Part shown: positions 43,508 through 52,561 of the stretch, piece after piece | Numbering within the stretch: the stretch's first letter is position 1 | How the letters are laid out: the number at the start of each line of letters is the position of its first letter | Origin: CAYVFC01 sp964450715 | GTDB lineage: Bacteria > Myxococcota_A > Polyangia > Polyangiales > JAFGIB01 | Reading direction: 5' to 3' | Assembly (NCBI GenBank): GCA_964450715.1 | Contig: CAYVFC010000014.1 | Location: 23,721-87,720, forward strand | DNA length: 64,000 nt | The notes under the pieces: generated by a model | Told to the model about the DNA's origin: nothing | The model's input: only the letters and a program-made list of their open reading frames with translations | Database searches by the model: none | Position numbers and translations under genes: made by a program

Positions 43508-44358
43508 ATACAGCCGACCTCGCCAGGAGCGCTACAAGGGCGGCCGCCCGCGTTCGCGCTGATCTCGGCGTCGGACCCGTCGAAGGGGTATGTCCGTTCG
43601 ATCTCGCTGCCGGACTCGAGGTTCCAGTTCGACTTGTCGCACTATCGAGCCTTGAAGGAATGTACTCGCCTGAGCCAAGGCCCACGATCGTGGTATGCGT
43701 CGAACGCCCGGCCGGACGACGACGTTTCACCTGCGGACACGAGCTCGGTCACCATGTCTTTCGCCACGGCGCTCGCCTCGACGAGATCGCCGACGGGGTG
43801 ACGCACTCGTGGAGTTCCGAAGAATACACTGCGCAGCGCTTCGCTGCAGCATTGTTGATGCCCAAACTCGTCGTCGATTCAGCGTTTGCCAGGCGTGGGT
43901 GGTTGGTTACACAGCCAACGCCGGAGACGATCTTCATCGTCGCCCAGGAACTCGGCGTCGGATTCACTACCCTCGTCGGACACCTCGAATTTACGCTGGG
44001 CCACATCACCCATTCGGCGGCGGATGCTCTTCGCCGAGTACGTCTTCCGCAACTCCGCGACCATCTCGTAGGATTTCACGTTGAGCATGACGCGCTAATC
44101 GTCGACCAACACTGGGGGCGACGGACGATCGATGCTGAGGTCGGCGATGTACTACTCGTTCCGCCGCGCGCTGACTTCGAGGGCCCGTGCTCGTCGATAG
44201 AAGATTCTCCAGTCCGACACCTGATCGCCACTACCCCTGGAATCGGTCAGCTCGTTGTCAACGTGGGTTGCCCTCCGATTCCCGTCCGTGTCAGCCGACG
44301 AGGCTTCACCGGGCTTGCCCGATACAGGCACCTGGAGGAAGTAGCCGATGACGAATGA
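43504..44358 (+). CDS. ImmA/IrrE-type metallopeptidase
   Basis: It is 284 aa, with zinc-binding HELGHH (H79, E80, H83) in FTCGHELGHHVFRH and the downstream helices of the ImmA/IrrE family (SSEEYTAQRFAAALLMPK). The C-terminal third is an extra domain with a mixed beta pattern. GTG start overlapping the regulator stop; its end overlaps the next gene by 11 bases. It is predicted to relieve repression by the XRE protein. Confidence 0.88.
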   Translation: MNTADLARSATRAAARVRADLGVGPVEGVCPFDLAAGLEVPVRLVALSSLEGMYSPEPRPTIVVCVERPAGRRRFTCGHELGHHVFRHGARLDEIADGVTHSWSSEEYTAQRFAAALLMPKLVVDSAFARRGWLVTQPTPETIFIVAQELGVGFTTLVGHLEFTLGHITHSAADALRRVRLPQLRDHLVGFHVEHDALIVDQHWGRRTIDAEVGDVLLVPPRADFEGPCSSIEDSPVRHLIATTPGIGQLVVNVGCPPIPVRVSRRGFTGLARYRHLEEVADDE

Positions 44359-45127
44359 CCACTACATCGAGGAGCCCAACCTGTCCGTGGCCTGGGCGCG
44401 CGCCATACAGGTCGCGAGCGCTCCGGGCAGGAAGGAGATCGGGCCTCTCATAGTATCGATCACCGAATTCGAAGAGTCCGGCGCATTCCGAGAAGAGCCA
44501 ACGATCCGGAATGCACTCGACGAGGTGCTGGCCCGTGAGGGCAAGCAGACGGTCGAAACTGTCTCCGGCACGATCTTCCCGTGGTCGATGTGGAACCCGT
44601 CGGCACCGCGCAGACAACTCTTCGACCGCTACCGCAAGATCACGCCGCGCTTGCGTCGCGCGGGCGCAAAGAACCGGCGAGGCATCTACTTCGAGCGAAT
44701 GATCACGGGGGGGCCGACCGGCAACGAGAACCAGCTCGACTTCGCCCTTGAAACCTACAGTTCTAGAAGCGGCGTACGGCGTAGCGTCCTGCAGATTGCC
44801 GTGTTCGACCCAAATCGCGATCATTCGACGGCCGCGCAGCTGGGCTTCCCCTGCCTACAGCATGTCACTGTTGCGCCTATTGACGGTGGTCTCTGCCTCA
44901 ACGCGTTCTACGCGAGCCAGTACATGGTCGAGCGCGCGTACGGAAACTACGTCGGCCTCTGCCGACTCGGGCGATTCGCAGCGCACGAGCTTGGTCTACG
45001 GCTCGTCCGCATGACCTGCTTCACGGGGATCGCCGAGTGCGAAGTCACCAAGAGCAAGCTGTCTGGCCTGATGGCCGCGATCAACGACGTCGTTGGGCAG
45101 CGAGAACATCCTGGAGCCGAGTTGTAG
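44348..45127 (+). CDS. divergent thymidylate-synthase-like protein
   Basis: It is 259 aa. The C-terminal half matches the ThyA fold: GFPCLQHVTV places a Cys as in the catalytic PC motif of ThyA, followed by GGLCLNAFYASQYMVERAYG in the position of the substrate-binding RS-D-x-F-G strand. The N-terminal half is poorly conserved. ThyA-fold enzymes transfer one-carbon units to the 5-position of dUMP/dCMP, and phage hydroxymethylases belong here. It overlaps the peptidase gene, so it is part of the same operon. With its sister gene (45152-46138) it may form a heteromer, or one may be non-catalytic. Confidence 0.72.
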   Translation: MTNDHYIEEPNLSVAWARAIQVASAPGRKEIGPLIVSITEFEESGAFREEPTIRNALDEVLAREGKQTVETVSGTIFPWSMWNPSAPRRQLFDRYRKITPRLRRAGAKNRRGIYFERMITGGPTGNENQLDFALETYSSRSGVRRSVLQIAVFDPNRDHSTAAQLGFPCLQHVTVAPIDGGLCLNAFYASQYMVERAYGNYVGLCRLGRFAAHELGLRLVRMTCFTGIAECEVTKSKLSGLMAAINDVVGQREHPGAEL

Positions 45128-45151
45128 AGAGGCTTCAGTGGGAGCAACCGA

Positions 45152-46138
45152 ATGTACGTGTTTCAGGGAAAAACAGCTGACGAGGTTTGGCGTAAGGCGT
45201 ACCAGGCGGTCACGGCGACAGGAAAGCAGCAAAGTGGTCGCGGGGGTGACGCCATCGAGCTACTACACGCGGTTCTTGAAGTTGACGATCCGCAACAGAG
45301 ATGGATCGTCTCGCGCCGACCAGTGATCAACCCGGCGTTTTGCATCGCTGAGGTAGTTTGGCTCCTTGCCGGCAGCCAAGACGCCGCAGTCCTCAACTAC
45401 TGGTTCCCTCGGCTGCCCAACTTCGCCGGCGAAGGACCAACCTATGACGGCGCCTATGGCTACAGGCTCAGGAAACATTTCGGTATTGATCAGGTTCGGC
45501 GAGCCTGCGAGGCTCTTTCCTGCAACCGGTCGACCCGGCAGGCCGTGCTTCAATTCTGGGACGCCCGTTGCGACCTACCTCAGCAAGACGGCTTGCCCAG
45601 AGGCGCCGACATTCCGTGCAGCGTGACTTCGCTCCTCAAAATCCGTGAGGGTCGTCTCGAATGGACGCAAGTCTTGAGGAGTAATGACGTCATTCGAGGA
45701 CTGCCGACTGACTTCGTGCAGTTCACCTGTCTTCAGGAAATCATGGCCGGCTGGTTGGGGGTCGGGGTTGGCGCTTACCACCATTGGAGCGATAGCCTAC
45801 ACATCTACACGAGGGACGTCGAGAAGTTCTCCTGCGAGTCGGAAATCCCTCCCCTGGCGAGCAATACGGACTCGCTCGCAACCGACATGACACGAGGGGA
45901 AACGCTCATCCTTGAGCTGTACCGCCGAATGGTCGAAATGACGGCACAGGATGTCGGCGTCGAGGCACTCGGGGAACTTGCCTCGCTTCCTGACGCACCC
46001 CGCGGTTACCAGAACCTACTGCGCGTACTCGGCGCCGAGTCCGCTCGTAGGCGTAATCGTCACGACCAGGCGGAGGCGATGATGCAGGGCTGCACGAATC
46101 CACAACTCCTGCAGACGTGGTTGACGTGGTCGAAGTAG
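45152..46138 (+). CDS. thymidylate synthase/dUMP hydroxymethylase homologue
   Basis: It is 328 aa. Full ThyA pattern: RRPVINPAFCIAEVVWLLAG (N-terminal helix), catalytic DIPCSVTSLL (Cys about 158), QVLRSNDVIRGLPTDFVQFT (the R-S-x-D...G-x-P-x-D-x-x-Q motif binding the nucleotide) and YHHWSDSLHIY (folate-side His/Tyr). It is longer than typical ThyA by a C-terminal extension of about 80 residues. In phage pathways such proteins make 5-hydroxymethyl-dUMP. A normal housekeeping role is possible but less likely given the neighbours. Confidence 0.85.
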   Translation: MYVFQGKTADEVWRKAYQAVTATGKQQSGRGGDAIELLHAVLEVDDPQQRWIVSRRPVINPAFCIAEVVWLLAGSQDAAVLNYWFPRLPNFAGEGPTYDGAYGYRLRKHFGIDQVRRACEALSCNRSTRQAVLQFWDARCDLPQQDGLPRGADIPCSVTSLLKIREGRLEWTQVLRSNDVIRGLPTDFVQFTCLQEIMAGWLGVGVGAYHHWSDSLHIYTRDVEKFSCESEIPPLASNTDSLATDMTRGETLILELYRRMVEMTAQDVGVEALGELASLPDAPRGYQNLLRVLGAESARRRNRHDQAEAMMQGCTNPQLLQTWLTWSK

Positions 46139-46158
46139 ATGATCGGAAAGGCAAAGGA

Positions 46159-46794
46159 ATGCGGCATCAGCGCCTGAAATCGCGGCCTATAGAATCGCTC
46201 GCGGGTAAGTTAATCGTGTTCGAGGGCACGGACGGAGCGGGGAAAACGACGCTCATCAAAGCGGTCCTCAGCTTCTTGCACGAGGCGGGTGTCAAGGTCG
46301 AACGGTTAGCCTTTCCGGGCGCCGAGGCCGGCACGATCGGTCGCCTAGTGTATGACGTCCACCATCGACCTGAGTCCTTTGAGATCAACGCGATCGCGCC
46401 TGCGAGCCTCCAAACGCTTCATGTTGCGGCTCATGTCGACGCTATCCAGACTCGGATCGTCCCAGCCCTTCGTTCAGGCGTCTGCGTTCTCCTCGACCGC
46501 TTCTGGTGGTCGACTTGGGTGTACGGTATCGTAGCTGGCGTGCCCGCCCGAATCCTCCGTCCGCTTATCGAGTTCGAACGTACGGTCTGGGGGACGACCC
46601 GGCCCGCGATGATCGTTCGCCTTATACGTCCTTGCGCTGGAGACCCCGAAGTAGAGGCGCAATACACGCGGCTTGCCGCGCGGGAGAAGAAATCTGTTCG
46701 GGTGATACGACTTGCGACCAACCGCAGCGTCGAGGCGACGCGGGAAGCGGTGATCGCTGCGCTGCTGTCTTCGTCTGCTCGCCCACGCGCCTGA
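46159..46794 (+). CDS. thymidylate-kinase-like protein
   Basis: It is 211 aa, P-loop kinase: FEGTDGAGKTTLIKAV (Walker A) and LLDRFWWSTWVYG (the DR-Y/W-x-S-T motif of dTMP kinases). ATG 46159 follows AAAGG at a good distance; the open frame extends to a GTG at 46117, inside the previous gene. In a thymine-modification pathway it would phosphorylate 5-hydroxymethyl-dUMP. The gene is 20 bases after the ThyA homologue and is the last of the plus-strand operon. Confidence 0.85.
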   Translation: MRHQRLKSRPIESLAGKLIVFEGTDGAGKTTLIKAVLSFLHEAGVKVERLAFPGAEAGTIGRLVYDVHHRPESFEINAIAPASLQTLHVAAHVDAIQTRIVPALRSGVCVLLDRFWWSTWVYGIVAGVPARILRPLIEFERTVWGTTRPAMIVRLIRPCAGDPEVEAQYTRLAAREKKSVRVIRLATNRSVEATREAVIAALLSSSARPRA

Positions 46795-46841
46795 TCCACG
46801 AATCGGCCGGACCGCATTCAACAAGGTGGCGATGGGTTGTC

Positions 46842-47915
46842 CTACGCCCCCGGGGTGGAACATAACGCCAGGGTCTGGTGCAGGGGTCGCTGCTTATGTC
46901 GGATCGCCTCGCCGTCGAGTCCACGGGGTACTCTGAGCTTCCACTTGGGCGGATACCACTGAGGCAAGGGATCGACGCGAGCAGTGAATTTCTGCTTGAT
47001 GCGCGTGCGCCCAGACTCGCCCTTTGCCTCTGGGTGGGCAACGCGGGCGTACTTGTCCACTTCACAGAAGAGGTTCTGGCAGTCGATAAGTTGCAGCGGC
47101 CGGCCCCAAAGCTCTGGAAATGTGAGCCCTAGCCGGCGGAACTCAACGTCGGCTCGTTCGGCGACTGCACGAATCACGTCGGCGTCGTTGAGCCCGGCAG
47201 TATCAACGAAGCACTTGCGTATGCCATCACGCGCCCCGGGCCCTGCAACCACGAAGTCCATCTCGGAGAATTCGATCAACCGGCTGTAGTTCAGGTCGAT
47301 GGTGAACTGAAAGGCGAGGAAGCCTCCAAGCGAGGGGTAGCCTTTCAGAATTTCGAACACTTGCTGGAGCGACTTGGTCGTAGCGACGCGCCGGGGCGCC
47401 CCGTCTCGCATCATATGCTCGAGGAGGCGAAGATGATTTCGGTGCTTGCGCGGGCTGCCGAAACCGGGCGACGGCATGATATACGCGGCAGAATACAGCG
47501 ACTCGCGTCCGGCCAGTACCGAATCCATGACGCGTGCGGTTCGTTCGAAGTCGAATCCCCTCCATGTAGGCATACCGAGCTTTTCGACGAGCGCTTCCCA
47601 GGTCTCGATTCGGTTAAAGAACTTGAAGAGAAGAGTTCGAAAGAATATCTCCTCCGGCTGCTGTTCCCCGTCGTAAAGCACGTTTCGGATGAGATACTGG
47701 CTAACTCGATCGGCAGCGCGGTAAGCATTCGTGAAACGGTGGGCGACAAGGATTGGATCATCGGTCCACGGCCGGGGAGCGCCAGTAACGCGGCGCATAA
47801 AAACCTCCTGCCGTTTAGCCGCAAACCGCCAGTAGGTGTCGAATACGGGCGACGCCCGAAGCACGCGTCCCGGCGCAACCTGAATCGTCCGAGGAGTTAG
47901 TTCCACTCGTTTCAT
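46842..47915 (-). CDS. 5-hmdU DNA kinase/base-hypermodification family protein
   Basis: It is 357 aa from ATG 47915 (a longer frame runs to 48029). It is strongly like the family annotated as putative DNA base hypermodification protein/5-hmdU DNA kinase helical domain, seen with phage thymine hypermodification genes. Conserved blocks: FDTYWRFAAKRQEVFMRR, PWTDDPILVAHRFTNAYRA, LYSAAYIMPS, LEHMMRD, RLIEFSEMDFVVAGPGARDG, LIDCQNLFCEVDKYAR and WYPPKWKLRVPRG. It lies tail to tail with the kinase-like gene, 47 bases apart. These proteins act on bases in DNA after replication. Whether it modifies host DNA here or serves another purpose cannot be told from sequence. Confidence 0.82.
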   Translation of the reverse strand: MKRVELTPRTIQVAPGRVLRASPVFDTYWRFAAKRQEVFMRRVTGAPRPWTDDPILVAHRFTNAYRAADRVSQYLIRNVLYDGEQQPEEIFFRTLLFKFFNRIETWEALVEKLGMPTWRGFDFERTARVMDSVLAGRESLYSAAYIMPSPGFGSPRKHRNHLRLLEHMMRDGAPRRVATTKSLQQVFEILKGYPSLGGFLAFQFTIDLNYSRLIEFSEMDFVVAGPGARDGIRKCFVDTAGLNDADVIRAVAERADVEFRRLGLTFPELWGRPLQLIDCQNLFCEVDKYARVAHPEAKGESGRTRIKQKFTARVDPLPQWYPPKWKLRVPRGLDGEAIRHKQRPLHQTLALCSTPGA

Positions 47916-48158
47916 GGCCTCTCTGAGATTCTGCAATTGGTTCCTTGCGAGTTCACGAGCGCATCCTTCACGCGCAAAGGTCTGGCTGGCGTCCGGCAGT
48001 AACGGGGTACCCTGCGACGACGTCTTCAACCACAGGCACCCGGATCATAGCCGCTCGCTCATTCATCGGCCTAACTCGACTGTGGCTACGGTCGGAGAGT
48101 TCAAGGTGGCCTCGTGCACTAGCGCCCGGAGGTGATCCGGAATGATACCAATGGTTGG

Positions 48159-48395
48159 TCAGCGGAATTCCCAACACGGTTTGAGAAAGGTAAGCGCCGG
48201 CCCGCCAAGTTCGAAGCGAGAACGGATCGCATCATGAACCCTCTGTTGGGCGGGAGTTGGACGGACGTCCATCAAGCTCGAATACAACTCAATCGGGTGG
48301 GTTACAAGTTTCCGCCGAAAGACGCCCGTTTTCTCTGGATCCTCGACTGCTTTACAGCGTTTTCGTTTCGTCGTCATCCTCGTTCCAGTCCTCAT
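48159..48395 (-). CDS. possible small protein, up to 78 aa
   Basis: The composition of PIELYSSLMDVRPTPAQQRV is protein-like, but there is no recognised domain and no clear ribosome binding site. It sits upstream of, and parallel to, the hypermodification gene. It may be a real small gene or a decayed fragment. Confidence 0.25.
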   Translation of the reverse strand: MRTGTRMTTKRKRCKAVEDPEKTGVFRRKLVTHPIELYSSLMDVRPTPAQQRVHDAIRSRFELGGPALTFLKPCWEFR

Positions 48396-48408
48396 CCGTG
48401 CACTGCTT

Positions 48409-48673
48409 TCATTCGCGCTTCAAATACTTGAGCACCTGCTCGGTGTTTTCGATTGCGGTCGAGAGAAGGTCGGTGAGGTCGTCGCCGCCCAGGTAGGCGT
48501 CGATTGCGCACCGTTCCCAGTCAGTCTGGATGCGGATGCGGACGCGAACGCCGAACGCCGGCCTCCTCCGGAAGCCCCTTGGGTACGGCCCAGCTCTTCA
48601 GGACGCCGTCTTTCTCCAGACGGAAATCAAAGTGATGGTTGCGCGCGAAATGCTCGTGGACGACGAATTTCAT
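48409..48673 (-). pseudogene. remnant of a DNA ligase D 3'-phosphoesterase-like gene
   Basis: From ATG 48673 the reading MKFVVHEHFARNHHFDFRLE, then GVLKSWAVPKGLPEE matches the start of the LigD 3'-phosphoesterase domain (FVVxEHxAxxxHxDFRLE is its signature). The frame ends at a TGA at 48521-48523 after 50 codons. The next 140 bases carry another open frame (VRIRIQTDWERCAIDAYLGG ... QVLKYLKRE, ending at 48409) that does not look like the rest of LigD. It is best read as a truncated domain joined to an unrelated small ORF; it is too short to be active. Confidence 0.6.
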
Positions 48674-49125
48674 CTTTCACTCGCCCTTTTTGGGAAACCA
48701 TAGCGATTTCCACCGCCGTTCGCGATAGGGAGAGCTCGACCGTTCTTGACGCCATCAAACCCGTTGGCAACGATTCTGGCCGGCAGCGAACAGGCTACGG
48801 CCGAGACCACGAGGCGATTGCAGGTCTCCAGAATTCCACATGTCGGCGGCCGCCGCCGTGCGTGAGGCATCTGCTGTTACAGCAGCGGCGAAACGGGCGC
48901 GATAGACAAAAGGGGGACGGCGACCCGGGGGTCGGTCTCCGCGGGAGAATTACCCCGGCACACTATTTCGGAAAATCCCCCCGGTTCATCATTTTCGCTA
49001 CGCGCTCTCTGCGAGCGCTCGACGCGAAATACTATAATTTTACGTTTTTTTCAATAGGATTGCCGGGTAATTTTCCTACCCAAGACCCTTTCTGGTTTCA
49101 TTGCTTTTCCTCGCCCTTGGCTGGT
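48674..49125. other. intergenic stretch, no gene seen
   Basis: About 450 bases between the LigD remnant and the S9 peptidase. The half nearest the peptidase contains an AT-rich island (around 49028-49080) with a T-run, possibly the 3' end and terminator region of the peptidase transcript. No RNA gene or repeat was recognised. Confidence 0.4.
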
Positions 49126-51069
49126 TCACCGCAGGTTCCTGATCTCCACCGGCTCCACGGGCTCGGGAAGCTCGAAGCCGAAAACGCGGGAATAGAAATA
49201 CAGCTCGGCCTCGGCGCAGCGGACGATGTTCTCGGCCTTGCGAAAGCCGTGCTGCTCGCCCTCGAAGGTGAGATAGGCGTGGGGCAAGCCCCTGGCGTCG
49301 AGGGCCCTGACCATCATCTCCGCCTGCGACGGCGGCACCACCCGGTCCTCCAGCCCCTGGAACAGGATCACCGGACAGGATATGCGTTCCGCGAAGTGCA
49401 CGGGCGAGCGCCGGTAGTAGAGGTCCTTGGCTTCGGGATAGGGCCCGACCAGGCCATCCTGGTAATGCGACTCGAACTTGTGGGTGTCGGCAACCAGCGC
49501 CTCCATGTCGGCTATACCGTAGTAACTGGCGCCCGCCGCGAAAAAGTCGCGAAAGGTCAGCGCGCACAGCGCGGTGTAGCCGCCGGCGCTGCCACCGCGC
49601 ACGGCGATGCGCCGGCCGTCCGCCAGGCCCTGTCCGACCAGGTAGCGCGCGGCGGCGATGCAGTCGTCCACGTCGACCACGCCCCACTGCCCGCGCAGGC
49701 GCTCGCGGTAGGCTCTGCCGTAGCCGCTGCTGCCGCCGTAATTCACATCTACGATCCCGAAGCCCCGGCTGGTCCAGAATTGCACGTTCAGGGAGAAGAG
49801 CGCCCGCGTCGCCGCGGTCGGCCCGCCATGGCTGGTGACCAGCAGCGGCGGCTTCTCCCCCTCCGGCGCCCGGTAGTCGCGGTTAGTGGGCGGGTAATAC
49901 AGGGCGTACGCGCTACGATCCCCGGTGGTGGGGAACTCCACCGGACGGGGAATGGAGATGTAGCCCGGGTCGATATCGTGCGTTACCCCGGGGCGGATGA
50001 CCTGCACCTCCGCGGTCGACGGGTCCACCGACAGGACGGACATGCCCTGGGTGGGGCTTCCCCCTACCAGCCAGAGCCGCTGCCCGTCGGTCGCCAGGTA
50101 CCCGAGCGAGGTCCACGGTATCGGCAGGGTCTCCATCCCACCCCCGCCGGTTCCGCCCGGCTGCAGCAGCCCCAGGTGGTCCAGCCCGTCGCGGCTGAAG
50201 ATGCACGCCAGGCGGCCGCCCGGCAGGAACACGTAGCTCGACAGCCCGAATACCCACTGCGGCGCGCAGAGCTCGGCCTCCATGGGGGCCAGGGCCCGCG
50301 CCCGCTCTCCGTCCAGCCGGTACAGGTTCCACCAGCCGCTGCGGTCCGAGATGAAATGCAGAACGCCTTCCGGGCTCCAGCGGGGCTGGCAGATCGATTC
50401 CTGCGGGCCGCCGGCGACACGGCGGGCATTGCTCAACCGACCGTCCGGGGACAGGTCCCCCACCCACAGCTCGGTGCCGTCCCACGGCATGTTGGGATGG
50501 TCCCAGCACAGCCAGGCTAGCCGGCGCCCGTCCGGGGCGGGGTACGGATCGGAGTAGAAATCCCGGCCGCCGGCGATGGTTCGCGGCTCGTCCGACCCGT
50601 CGACCGGCAGCAGCGCGATCTCGTTGTGCACCTCGGCCGCCTGGTGGCGCTCGCGCACACACACGATCCAACGCCCATCGGTCGTCACCCGTCCATCCGC
50701 GTAGCGCAGAGCCCAGGGCTCGGCCGGCTCCGGCGTGATGGGACGCGGAGCGCCGGCTCCGGCGTCCAGCCGGTACAGGCGCTGATCCGCGAAGTGCGAG
50801 AAGAAGAGAATATCGGGGTGGACAGAATAGGCCCCTCCTCCGTATTCGTGGACCGCGGTGCGGACGTTGAAATCGGAGGGTACGGCATCGCCGAACCTGC
50901 CGTCCGGCGTACGGCGCACAAGCGCGACGCGGCCGTTTTCCAGCGGACGGCCTTCCAGCCAGTACACGTCCCGGCCCGCGGTCTGCACCCCGCTCAGCGT
51001 CACGCCAGCCGTGGCCAGCAAGCCCGGTTTCACGGGGGACATCCAGGAACCATACGGTGCGACGTTCAT
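49126..51069 (-). CDS. S9-family serine peptidase (prolyl-oligopeptidase/acylaminoacyl-peptidase type)
   Basis: This is a cytoplasmic peptidase of 647 aa: an N-terminal beta-propeller (repeats such as DFYSDPYPAPDGRRLAWLCW and SICQPRWSPEGVLHFISD) followed by an alpha/beta-hydrolase domain. Catalytic Ser is in RGGSAGGYTAL, Asp in GLEDRVVPP and His in EGEQHGFR; oxyanion region SHGGPTA. These enzymes cleave short peptides. The start is taken at ATG 51069 (MNVAPYGSW); a frame extends further upstream. It is highly GC-rich and looks like an ordinary chromosomal gene carried as cargo. Confidence 0.92.
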   Translation of the reverse strand: MNVAPYGSWMSPVKPGLLATAGVTLSGVQTAGRDVYWLEGRPLENGRVALVRRTPDGRFGDAVPSDFNVRTAVHEYGGGAYSVHPDILFFSHFADQRLYRLDAGAGAPRPITPEPAEPWALRYADGRVTTDGRWIVCVRERHQAAEVHNEIALLPVDGSDEPRTIAGGRDFYSDPYPAPDGRRLAWLCWDHPNMPWDGTELWVGDLSPDGRLSNARRVAGGPQESICQPRWSPEGVLHFISDRSGWWNLYRLDGERARALAPMEAELCAPQWVFGLSSYVFLPGGRLACIFSRDGLDHLGLLQPGGTGGGGMETLPIPWTSLGYLATDGQRLWLVGGSPTQGMSVLSVDPSTAEVQVIRPGVTHDIDPGYISIPRPVEFPTTGDRSAYALYYPPTNRDYRAPEGEKPPLLVTSHGGPTAATRALFSLNVQFWTSRGFGIVDVNYGGSSGYGRAYRERLRGQWGVVDVDDCIAAARYLVGQGLADGRRIAVRGGSAGGYTALCALTFRDFFAAGASYYGIADMEALVADTHKFESHYQDGLVGPYPEAKDLYYRRSPVHFAERISCPVILFQGLEDRVVPPSQAEMMVRALDARGLPHAYLTFEGEQHGFRKAENIVRCAEAELYFYSRVFGFELPEPVEPVEIRNLR

Positions 51070-51303
51070 GACGGATCCCGGCATATTCGATCCCGATGGA
51101 GGGGCGTGCAACAGGGAATCTCTTCGCGTCCGGTGGATCGAGTAGAGGCTCGCTCCCCGTAGACGTCGTTACGCAAGGCGTCTCCCTTTCCGCATTTTCG
51201 GGGACATCGAATCCCCTCTCGTATTGATCGCGGGCGAAGGGGCCAGATCAGTCCCTCGCCGGCGTTGGTTGCAGGCTGGCGCCTGGCGTAAAACGATAGA
51301 GGG

Positions 51304-51963
51304 TTAGAACCAAGGCTCTTCGTCGCGGTAATACTCTTGATATTCCTTCCACTCGTCCGGTCCCGATAGTTTCTTGGGCTCTCGGTCGCGCCACGCCTTG
51401 CGCAACTCGTTCGCGCGCTTCCAGTGCGGCGGCTCTATCGGCGGCTTGCCGCGCGTGCGCACGGTCTGTTCAAACCCGAGACGGCCTCCCTCGGCGATAT
51501 AGTACTCGCCGTCGACGGCCTCGGTCGCGGTCAGCTTGTCGCCCACGAAGATCCATCCGAGGCGCAACAGCCACGTCGCGAAAGCGCACGTGACCAGAGG
51601 AAACTCGCGATCGTGTACGTGGGCCTCCCGCGACTCTTCACACACGAGCTCCCAGGCGTCCTCGCCCTGGTGGAAGGTCTCGCGGGCTTCGACGAGGAGC
51701 GAGATCGAGTACTGGGCACCGAACTCGACGTGGTCGACATCGAGCATTGGTAGGCAGCACAGAAGGAACTTCCATTCGTCGTCTTCCCGAGTCGTGGGGT
51801 TCGGGCTGCGCAGCCAGACCTCCATCTCTTCGCCCGAGTCCAGCATCTCTCTGGCGGAATCGACCGCCTGGTTCATGAGCGACTCGGCGCCCTTGAAGTG
51901 CGCGATCTGCTGGTCATCGGTGAGGGGACGGCGAGCGAGGCGGGAACGCGGCGGCTTGGGCAT
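51304..51963 (-). CDS. hypothetical protein, 219 aa
   Basis: I do not recognise the family. It is an acidic and tryptophan-rich soluble protein, with EDDEWKFLLCCLPMLD and the C-terminal DEWKEYQEYYRDEEPWF as notable segments. The open frame runs up to 52245, but upstream of the ATG at 51963 the translation looks non-protein-like. It stands alone between the peptidase and the divergent small genes at 52.2 kb. Confidence 0.65.
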   Translation of the reverse strand: MPKPPRSRLARRPLTDDQQIAHFKGAESLMNQAVDSAREMLDSGEEMEVWLRSPNPTTREDDEWKFLLCCLPMLDVDHVEFGAQYSISLLVEARETFHQGEDAWELVCEESREAHVHDREFPLVTCAFATWLLRLGWIFVGDKLTATEAVDGEYYIAEGGRLGFEQTVRTRGKPPIEPPHWKRANELRKAWRDREPKKLSGPDEWKEYQEYYRDEEPWF

Positions 51964-52193
51964 GTCGATAAGGACGATACCGGCGGGTGTGCTCTTCAAC
52001 AAGGAGGCGGACCAGTAGTACCCGTCCCGGTGAATGCGGGCGTTCGACCGAGCGTCCAAGAGACGTCGGGTACATCTATGACCTGGCGGAAAGGCCTTAG
52101 AAAAAGGAAAAAACCGGGCAATTTCGCCCACATAAAAATGGGCCCCGCGGTGCTGTAACACCCGGGACCCCGGCCCAAAGGAGGCATGCTCCA

Positions 52194-52550
52194 ATGGACG
52201 AGCAGAAGCGTACCAATTCGCGCTGCCGAAGGCAGCCCCTTTCATATACCCCTGACCCCGAAGCTAGCCCCCCGAGAGCGGTCTCCCTCCGCTACGAGCT
52301 GGCCACCCTGCAGGAAGCGGTCCTGGCGGCTCGGATGCTGGCCGACGCGACCCGGCACCGGATGGCTGGCGACGCCCACGACCAGGCCCGCGCCTCGGAC
52401 GGTTGCTCAGCAGTGCTCGAGCTGGTCGGGGCCCGGATGCAGTTGGTCGACCTCGTAATCCAGGGCGAAGTCTCCCCGAGGCTTCTCTTGGCCCACCACA
52501 ACGAGACGCCACCCGACACCGAGGAAGATATCCTACTGCCGATCGAATAG
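52194..52550 (+). CDS. small hypothetical protein, 118 aa
   Basis: A strong ribosome binding site (AAAGGAGG, 9 bases before ATG) and a helical, Ala/Leu-rich middle (LRYELATLQEAVLAARMLAD) support a real gene. The stop is followed at once by a second AGGAGG and a 28-codon ORF. Upstream, GGTG CTGTAA CACC can form a small hairpin in the leader. No family is recognised. Confidence 0.7.
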   Translation: MDEQKRTNSRCRRQPLSYTPDPEASPPRAVSLRYELATLQEAVLAARMLADATRHRMAGDAHDQARASDGCSAVLELVGARMQLVDLVIQGEVSPRLLLAHHNETPPDTEEDILLPIE

Positions 52551-52561
52551 GAGGCGAAGCC

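Noticed and set aside
48862..50520. 552-codon plus-strand ORF opposite the S9 peptidase
   Set aside because: It is the antisense shadow of a GC-rich gene; the peptidase on the minus strand has all catalytic motifs.
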